Below, piece after piece: positions 16,801-20,464 of a stretch of DNA of 20,464 nucleotides. Origin of the DNA: Elysia marginata (taxonomy: Eukaryota; Mollusca; Gastropoda; Plakobranchidae); assembly GCA_019649035.1 (NCBI GenBank), contig BMAT01012728.1, forward strand, positions 331,763 through 352,226. The letters are read 5' to 3'. The notes under the pieces are model-generated. The model made no database searches. It saw only the letters and a list, made by a program, of their open reading frames with translations, and was not told where the DNA came from. Made by a program: the position numbers and the translations under genes. Each line of letters opens with the position of its first letter. The first letter of the stretch is position 1.

Positions 16801-19763
16801 TCTTCATTACTGTCTCCGGCGTCATCTTTCTCATTGCCATCAGTTTTGCCAGCGGATTTAGGCAAGCCTAGACGTCTTCGCTTTCTTTTTGGCCTACACC
16901 AAACACATGCAGAGCGCTTCTTTTTACTACTGTTGACGCTTGAGGCAGTATTGTTTGTCTTTGCATCTTTTGTTTCCTCAGCAATTGAATTTTCTAATGT
17001 CTTCGAAGTATCTGAAGCTTCTTTAGAAGTTTTTATTGCTTCAGTATCAGAATGACCTTTATCTTCTTCATCCTGTTCTTTTTTGCTCAGAACTGAATCA
17101 TCATCCCTGTTCTCTTTGCTGTTGCCGCTTGACATGTTTTCTCGAGTAGGAGATGCTGCTGACCGGGAAGATTTGAACACTTTCTCTACAGACTCCAACG
17201 GCGGAACGGGATCAGTGTCTAAACCACGAACTCTGCGACTGAAGCGTTCGCCATCAGGTTTTGGGATGGTTCGAGTCAGCTGTGGCTTGTCTAGATAACT
17301 TGCAGTGGCAGCTGCTGAAGTCTGAGGTCTTGAAGAATTGCCATGCTTCAAGCGAGTGTTGTAAAAGTTGGGCACAGTACTTGACTTTTGACCTGCAAGA
17401 GTATAATATGTCTTCTTAATAATGCAACACAGTTTTGGAGACACTGAAGAAAAATTTGCAAATTTTTTCTATCACCTTTCTTCACATGGTTTAATACGAC
17501 ATTAAATGTTTCTGAGCAGCTTTTGCAAGCCATGCATGACCCAGAAAGACCAAAAAATGATGAATGTGGACTGTAGCCCTTCAAGTTGTCTTTCACTGAA
17601 GCAATTTTAGCGCTACCAGAATACCTACAAGTAACTAGAAAGCCAGTTATGTTTACCTCTCCTTTTCCTGGACTCCTGAATCTCTGCACAAGTCTTTTCA
17701 AATTCTTTATCCAGCTCTGTTTTGATGATAGCATAAGCAGTATCCTTCAAAGCACAAGCCCTGTGGCGAATGACTCGATCTGCAATAGAACCATAACAGT
17801 CTCATATTAGGGTTTTTGTAATGCAAACAATTTTTGACATTGATTTTGAGTAATGAACTTGGATACTCCAAAAGTCTTATTTGCGTTTGCAATAATCTGA
17901 ATTAACTTTTTAATTTGAACTAACATTTTCACCCATCAATACTTGCTTTTTACTTAAAATTTCATCTAACCCTTTGACGAAGCTTAACTCATAAACCTTT
18001 TGTACAACTTAATGCTGTATGAATTATTCTTTGCTAAAACTATATGCAGGACAAACCAGACAAACTTCATTCCTTAAAATAAAAACCTCCTATTCTGACC
18101 ATTGAGAATAACTCTGAGCTTTGTTTTCATAAAGGTAAAGTTTTGAGTAAGTGAAATTCACCTTACTCTGGCACTCACCCATGGGCCCTCTGTCTGGATT
18201 GTATTCTAAGGCATTGGAGCAGATAAGGTCAACATCATTTAAGAAATCCCTTACAGTGCTGTATTCATGAAGATCAATTTTAGCCATCATGGATGACAGG
18301 TCCATTGGGTGCTCAATTATATCATAATAATCTGCTGCCTGGAGGAAGAAAACGAGAAAAAAATATGGATAAAAGGTAATGGTCTGATACTCAAAGCACA
18401 TACACAAGGTTTATATATCTTGTGAATGGTTAAATTAAATTAAACTTTAATCTAAGAATTTCACTTTGAAATTTATTTGGCCCATTATCATGATAAAAAA
18501 AATGTGTAGCTCTTAAAAAAAAAAAAATGAGCTGAGCTACTTTTAATGTTCAAATCGGGAAAAATTTTCTAGCAAAGGGCCAAATTTAAAAAAAAAGTTT
18601 TTTTTATATTTAAGTTTAATGCTGCATTTCATTGTGCACAACCAAAGAAACTATTTAAAGGATGGCTGGAAATGAGATACTGTGCAGGAGGATTAGCGCT
18701 GAGATCCCTTTTACTACATTTTCTTGAGAACACTACTCACCTAACCCTTATCTGCCAAATGCAATAATTCAGGCTATTCTTGACATTGTTTTATTTGTGA
18801 ATTTTATTTTTAGCCATGGTCGTTGCTTACATTGTAATAGTTATTTTTGCTGGCTTTTTTTTCCAAACTGCCTTCATTGCGTGTTAAACTAATCAATAAT
18901 CTTTTGTCATGAATGTTTCAATGTCAACCACATTTTTATCTATAAGACTTGTTTTACCAAATGTAATGCTTTGAGCTTGTAAAAAGTGAAAGCGCTATAT
19001 AAGAAATAAATATTATTATGATCAAGACATCGAAATACTTTTTGCTGCTTGTAGGCGTTTTTAGAAAGCTTTCAAACATTTCAAATATATAAAAATACTG
19101 CACCTAAACTCATTTTGTACTAGCCACCATGCACCTAGATGAAAAAGGCAAATAATATTAATAAAAAAAAGAAAAAAGAAACAGGCTTTGGACTTGGGTT
19201 ATACGATCATAGGCTGGGCATTGAACAGGGGTGGGCACTACTTGTGAAAAAAATTGTGAGGTCAGGGCGAGCATTACATAACACTATAAAAGATTGTTTT
19301 GGCTATTAAATACTTCAGTTTGCTGACGCCATCCACATGCACAGAATAAATTGAGTCAACACAGCAGTAAGATTTGTTTTTCCATTAGGAATTTACAAGC
19401 AAAAATTTTTTTTGTCATATGAGTAGTATGCATACAGATCAGGATTTTTCTTGCTCAAAATGAAAAAAAAAAATCCTGAATTCAGGATAAATCCTGAGAA
19501 TGCCCATCCCTGATTGATAGGAAAGGCACAAGGCAAAATCAACTCTTAATTGCATATTTAACTTACATCCTCTATATTGACAGGCTTGGCAAAAATGGAA
19601 AACTTTTTGTCAGTGCCCAGTTTGTTGAGAACATCACGCAGAAAGATACGCAGCTCCATCAGTGTGAGTTCTTCTTTCTCCTCCAGTAAAGCCAGCTCTT
19701 CAGGTGACAGGTCTCTAGGTTTCGGAGGTGCAGCCAAAGGAAGAGACTCTAGCATGTGCTGGG
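10834..19763 (-). CDS. ATAD2: ATAD2/ATAD2B-like bromodomain AAA+ protein, 3' nine exons (partial gene)
   Basis: Joining 19763-19567, 18338-18179, 17779-17657, 17392-16694, 16471-16217, 15834-15608, 12247-12202, 11464-11229 and 10896-10834 gives an uninterrupted 667-residue C-terminal product plus stop. All introns are GT-AG and codon phases match at each junction. In visible numbering, residues 15-65 are the pre-bromodomain linker and first helix, 66-150 the rest of the bromodomain, 160-569 a charged low-complexity linker and 570-667 the conserved C-terminal helical segment. Family knowledge: ATAD2 proteins are nuclear AAA+ ATPases that bind acetylated histones, chiefly on newly replicated chromatin. 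The assignment rests on near-ungapped similarity to the ATAD2 bromodomain and to its C-terminus. Invertebrates may have a single ancestor of ATAD2 and ATAD2B, so the paralogue is not decided. The AAA+ domains should lie upstream, beyond 20464. Confidence 0.93.
11229..11464 (-). CDS. ATAD2: ATAD2-like exon: conserved C-terminal helical segment
   Basis: This 236-nt exon (acceptor CTGTGCAG, donor GTAAAA at 11228) encodes residues 570-647. Its second half, MTHLLNRLVVRSDGFTVE followed by RLEKIYSQLSQLIYKHRQNY, matches the end of vertebrate ATAD2/ATAD2B, where a helix pair of the pattern LLxxVV...FxLExLYxxISQxIYxHRxxxD occurs. The conserved IYxHR is clear. This confirms that the exons below the bromodomain belong to the same gene. 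The preceding part (ANCSSDLRTTAAAILTAP) is not recognised. Function of the segment is not established by anything visible here. Confidence 0.92.
12202..12247 (-). CDS. ATAD2: ATAD2-like 46-nt microexon
   Basis: This short exon lies between acceptor TTTTTATACAG and donor GTAAGT (12201). It enters in phase 0 and leaves in phase 1, encoding VQGSSPISKALPAIE plus one base of the next codon. It is the only candidate I found between 15607 and 11465 that links the phase-0 exon at 15608 to the exon at 11464, which needs phase 1. Its length is not a multiple of three, so it must be included together with the preceding 227-nt exon: the two sum to 273 nt, a multiple of three. Confidence 0.78.
12764..12970. 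repeat. Degenerate tandem repeat, unit about 54-72 bp, in an ATAD2-like intron
   Basis: The phrase GATACTTGAACCCTGGCTGC (or variants) occurs at about 12791, 12860 and 12927, each followed by a variant of ACTAGCAGCTGCAG (about 12818, 12890, 12954). An extra copy of the second phrase at 12764 begins the array. Spacing varies from 54 to 72 bp because of indels. Confidence 0.65.
12971..13040. repeat. CTAGATC-rich low-complexity cluster
   Basis: The words CTAGATC, GATCTAG and TCTAGA recur many times within 70 bp, giving overlapping small palindromes. Similar but sparser clusters occur at 6178-6243 and 13530-13575. Confidence 0.55.
13112..13440 (+). mobile_element. tRNA-derived SINE inside an ATAD2-like intron
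   Basis: An A box TGGCAGAGTGG (13120-13130) and a B box GTTCGATTCC (13165-13174) sit 34 bp apart, as in a tRNA. The anticodon arm CAGA-CTCGAGA-TCTG (about 13139-13153) keeps U33 and reads CGA, which points to a serine-type ancestor. Downstream is a ~250-bp body containing AAATGGGTACCCAGCTACAG, ending around GGGATAAGTATAGTG and an A-rich tail (13424-13442). The acceptor stem pairs only in part, so this is a SINE rather than a tRNA gene. It lies antisense to the host gene. No clear target duplications were found, so both ends are approximate. Confidence 0.72.
15608..15834 (-). CDS. ATAD2: ATAD2-like linker exon, Ser/Asp-rich
   Basis: This 227-nt exon enters in phase 1 after ATTACAG and ends in phase 0 at donor GTAATG (15607). 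It encodes residues 479-553, starting LLLKSSAEGSSSTPSQGH. It then carries a short non-repetitive segment, KRLDLDMVITDSGHGSS, and an acidic tail ending DHKDGLR. No domain is recognised. Inclusion rests on splice sites, phase and an open frame of coding-like composition. The exon feeds directly into the 46-nt exon at 12247 across a 3.36-kb intron. Confidence 0.82.
16150..16182. repeat. (TA)n microsatellite in an ATAD2-like intron
   Basis: An ATATATATATAT core is flanked by the direct words TACTATATTA on each side. Confidence 0.7.
16217..16471 (-). CDS. ATAD2: ATAD2-like linker exon, Ser/Thr/Lys-rich
   Basis: This 255-nt exon has phase 1 at both ends. The acceptor is TTTTTCCAG and the donor is GTAATG at 16216. 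It encodes residues 394-477, beginning KMTGAKNFVPKGKSTCSP and rich in Ser, Thr, Lys and Pro, with no recognisable fold. A repeated SP/TP pattern (STCSP, SMSP, TMTP) suggests possible proline-directed phosphorylation, which is inference only. The exon is placed by its strong splice signals and continuous reading frame with both neighbours rather than by sequence conservation. Confidence 0.82.
16694..17392 (-). CDS. ATAD2: ATAD2-like large linker exon: low complexity, bipartite basic cluster and acidic tract
   Basis: This 699-nt exon (phase 1 at both ends, acceptor CTTGCAG, donor GTAAAT at 16693) encodes visible residues 161-392. Serine, threonine, lysine and glutamate dominate, which predicts disorder. 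Two basic clusters, KKKR (316-319) and RPKRKRRR (326-333), bracket the segment SACVWC. Human ATAD2 has a comparable basic-Trp-basic patch after its bromodomain, which supports homology beyond the domain. A nuclear-localisation or DNA-binding role is inferred. An acidic run follows at 349-372. The frame stays open past the donor into a hydrophobic stretch, but that is intronic: the GTAAAT donor joins in phase to the next exon. Exact start and end rest on splice phase. Confidence 0.9.
17657..17779 (-). CDS. ATAD2: ATAD2-like exon: last bromodomain helix and basic exit
   Basis: This 123-nt exon has phase 1 at both ends, an acceptor TTGCAG and a donor GTAAAC (17656). It completes Asp119 and encodes RVIRHRACALKDTAYAIIK, then TELDKEFEKTCAEIQESRKRR. 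This is the BC-loop and helix C of the ATAD2 bromodomain. The gatekeeper Ile (I1074 in human) is Ile122, ten residues after the pocket Asn as in human. The helix ends in a basic tract SRKRR leading into the linker exon. Its length is a multiple of three, so skipping would keep the frame while destroying the bromodomain. Confidence 0.94.
18179..18338 (-). CDS. ATAD2: ATAD2-like exon: bromodomain core with acetyl-lysine-binding Asn
   Basis: This 160-nt exon starts in phase 0 after CCTCCAG and ends in phase 1 at donor GTGAGT (18178). It encodes AADYYDIIEHPMDLSS, then KIDLHEYSTVRDFLNDVDL and ICSNALEYNPDRGPM. Family knowledge puts the acetyl-lysine-anchoring Asn in LEYN (N1064 in human ATAD2) and the ZA-loop Tyr in DY (Y1021). 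Here they are Asn112 and Tyr69 of the visible product, the same 43 residues apart as in human, so the alignment is ungapped. Two further in-frame AGs three and six bases into the exon could act as alternative acceptors (NAGNAG type), but the first gives the gap-free match. Confidence 0.95.
18955..19020 (+). mobile_element. LINE/SINE-type 3' tail in an ATAD2-like intron
   Basis: AATGCTTTGAGCTTGTAAAA followed by GAAAGCGCTATATAAG and a short AAATATTATTATGA end repeats the tail seen at about 2354-2408 (+) and, inverted, at 7375-7286. Only the tail is recognisable. The element body, which would extend left from 18955, has no coding trace I can see. Confidence 0.55.
19226..19512. mobile_element. 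Candidate non-autonomous hAT-like element (MITE), 287 bp
   Basis: The left end CAGGGGTGGGCACT (19226-19239) and the inverted right end CAGGGATGGGCATT (19512-19499 on minus) match at 12 of 14 positions. CAGGGGTGGGCA is a typical hAT-superfamily terminus. The interior is AT-rich, has no coding frame and contains a perfect 16-bp palindrome near the right end. Flanks share ATTGA (ATTGAA before, ATTGAT after) rather than a clean 8-bp duplication, so the target duplication is decayed or the call is wrong. Confidence 0.5.
19567..19763 (-). CDS. ATAD2: ATAD2-like exon: linker and first bromodomain helix (helix Z, start of ZA loop)
   Basis: This 197-nt exon is entered after an acceptor reading TATCCAG and left at donor GTAAGT (19566). 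Two bases complete a split codon, then 65 codons end in phase 0. The peptide contains LPLAAPPKPRDLSPEEL, the proline-rich lead-in also seen in ATAD2, then helix Z (LTLMELRIFLRDVLNKL) and the ZA-loop start FSIFAKPVNIED. The ZA-loop 'shelf', RVF in human ATAD2, reads Ser55-Ile56-Phe57 here. An alternative acceptor six bases downstream (CCCAG) would remove two residues and change the phase, so the first AG is preferred. The reading frame upstream of 19763 is intronic. Confidence 0.93.
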
Positions 19764-20464
19764 CTGGATACACACACAACAAAAACATAAAGGTCACTTT
19801 CACAGCCAACAAACAAAATGTACTGTTAAAACTAATCAAATGCCCTAGAAAATTGACCATTCCTACAAAAAAATGGCACAAATTTAGAAAAGTCTAGTTA
19901 AAAACAATCTTGCCTTTGATGAAGATATGGCCCAAATTTGAAAAAGTCACAATATATCAGATTTTAAGTCCATAGTAAAATAACTTTTTTTCATGCTCGT
20001 AAACTACATTATAATAAAACACAACTTAAAAGACAGCAATGGGTTTTAAAATAGACAATGAGGGACAGAAAAATATCAAAATGTACCAAACATATAAAAT
20101 TAGGAACCATATAACATAAAAAATGCCCAAAAATGTATGTCTCGCATTCAAGACAAATGAGTCAAAGTCGGAATTTTATTTTTGAGAAAATGCCATTTAT
20201 AGGTCTGTTTTTCATATTCCTTTTTTCTACATATGTTGATAAAAAAAAGGTTTTCAGCCAAATCTTCATATTTCTATGAATTTTTACTTCTGGGAGCTTA
20301 GTAAAATGTCTTGTTTAATACACCAATGCCTTCAAAGGTAAAAAATTGCAGCATCCGTCTCATTCATCCTGGATGCAATATGTACTAGAAATATGTTTTG
20401 TCAGGAATCTAAACACATCTCAGCAGAAAGCCAACTAATATTTAAACCAACACACAAAAAAATT
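19764..20464 (-). other. ATAD2-like intron continuing past the right edge
   Basis: Upstream of the 19763 acceptor I find no exon matching the AAA+ or pre-bromodomain regions. The first visible exon begins with two bases of a split codon, so a further exon ending in phase 1 must lie beyond 20464. Confidence 0.65.

Noticed and set aside
16654..17055. Plus-strand 133-codon frame rich in Ser and Leu
   Set aside because: It is antisense to the acidic and Ser-rich part of the 16694-17392 exon, and its composition mirrors that exon.
19577..19897. Plus-strand 106-codon frame, Ser-rich at its start
   Set aside because: It is antisense to the first visible ATAD2-like exon, whose identity is supported by strong homology and splice sites.

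Overview
The window looks like nuclear DNA of an intron-rich, AT-rich invertebrate animal. A gastropod mollusc or a close relative is my best guess. That guess rests on the style of the repeats (tRNA-headed SINEs, LINE tails carrying AGCGCTATATAA, clusters of CTAGATCTAG) and on the type of protein-coding exons. It is an inference, not a demonstrated identification. I see no bacterial operons, CRISPR array or complete virus.

The right half (about 10.5-20.5 kb, minus strand) holds the 3' part of one gene, an ATAD2/ATAD2B-type chromatin AAA+ ATPase with a bromodomain. I could join nine exons (19763 down to 10834). Every junction is GT-AG and every codon phase agrees, giving 667 residues of the carboxyl end and a stop codon. 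Three exons encode the bromodomain. A long, charged, disordered linker with basic clusters follows, then the conserved ATAD2 C-terminal helical segment. The AAA+ part must lie beyond the right edge. A likely polyadenylation signal sits at 10543-10548.

On the plus strand, 4155-4355 is the apparent last exon of a Tctex1-type dynein light chain (DYNLT4/DYNLT5-like). Its upstream exons are not visible and probably lie left of the window. The two genes converge tail to tail across about 6 kb of repeat-rich spacer.

The spacer and introns contain: a 5'-truncated LINE with decayed reverse-transcriptase-ORF C-terminus at about 2100-2410 (+); a SINE with perfect 9-bp target duplications at 5338-5552 (-); a second truncated LINE with perfect 10-bp target duplications at 7286-7752 (-); two diverged direct copies of an unidentified ~406-bp block (6878-7283 and 8609-9014), only the first interrupted by that LINE; a degenerate ~54-72-bp tandem repeat at about 12764-12970; a second tRNA-headed SINE at about 13112-13440 (+); a LINE/SINE-type tail near 18955-19020 (+); and a small element at 19226-19512 with hAT-like terminal inverted repeats.

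I did not find a previously undescribed biological system. The points most worth a second look are the altered acetyl-lysine pocket shelf of the bromodomain, the run of three frame-neutral exons behind it, the isolated Tctex1 exon, and the nested repeat history around 6.9-9.0 kb.
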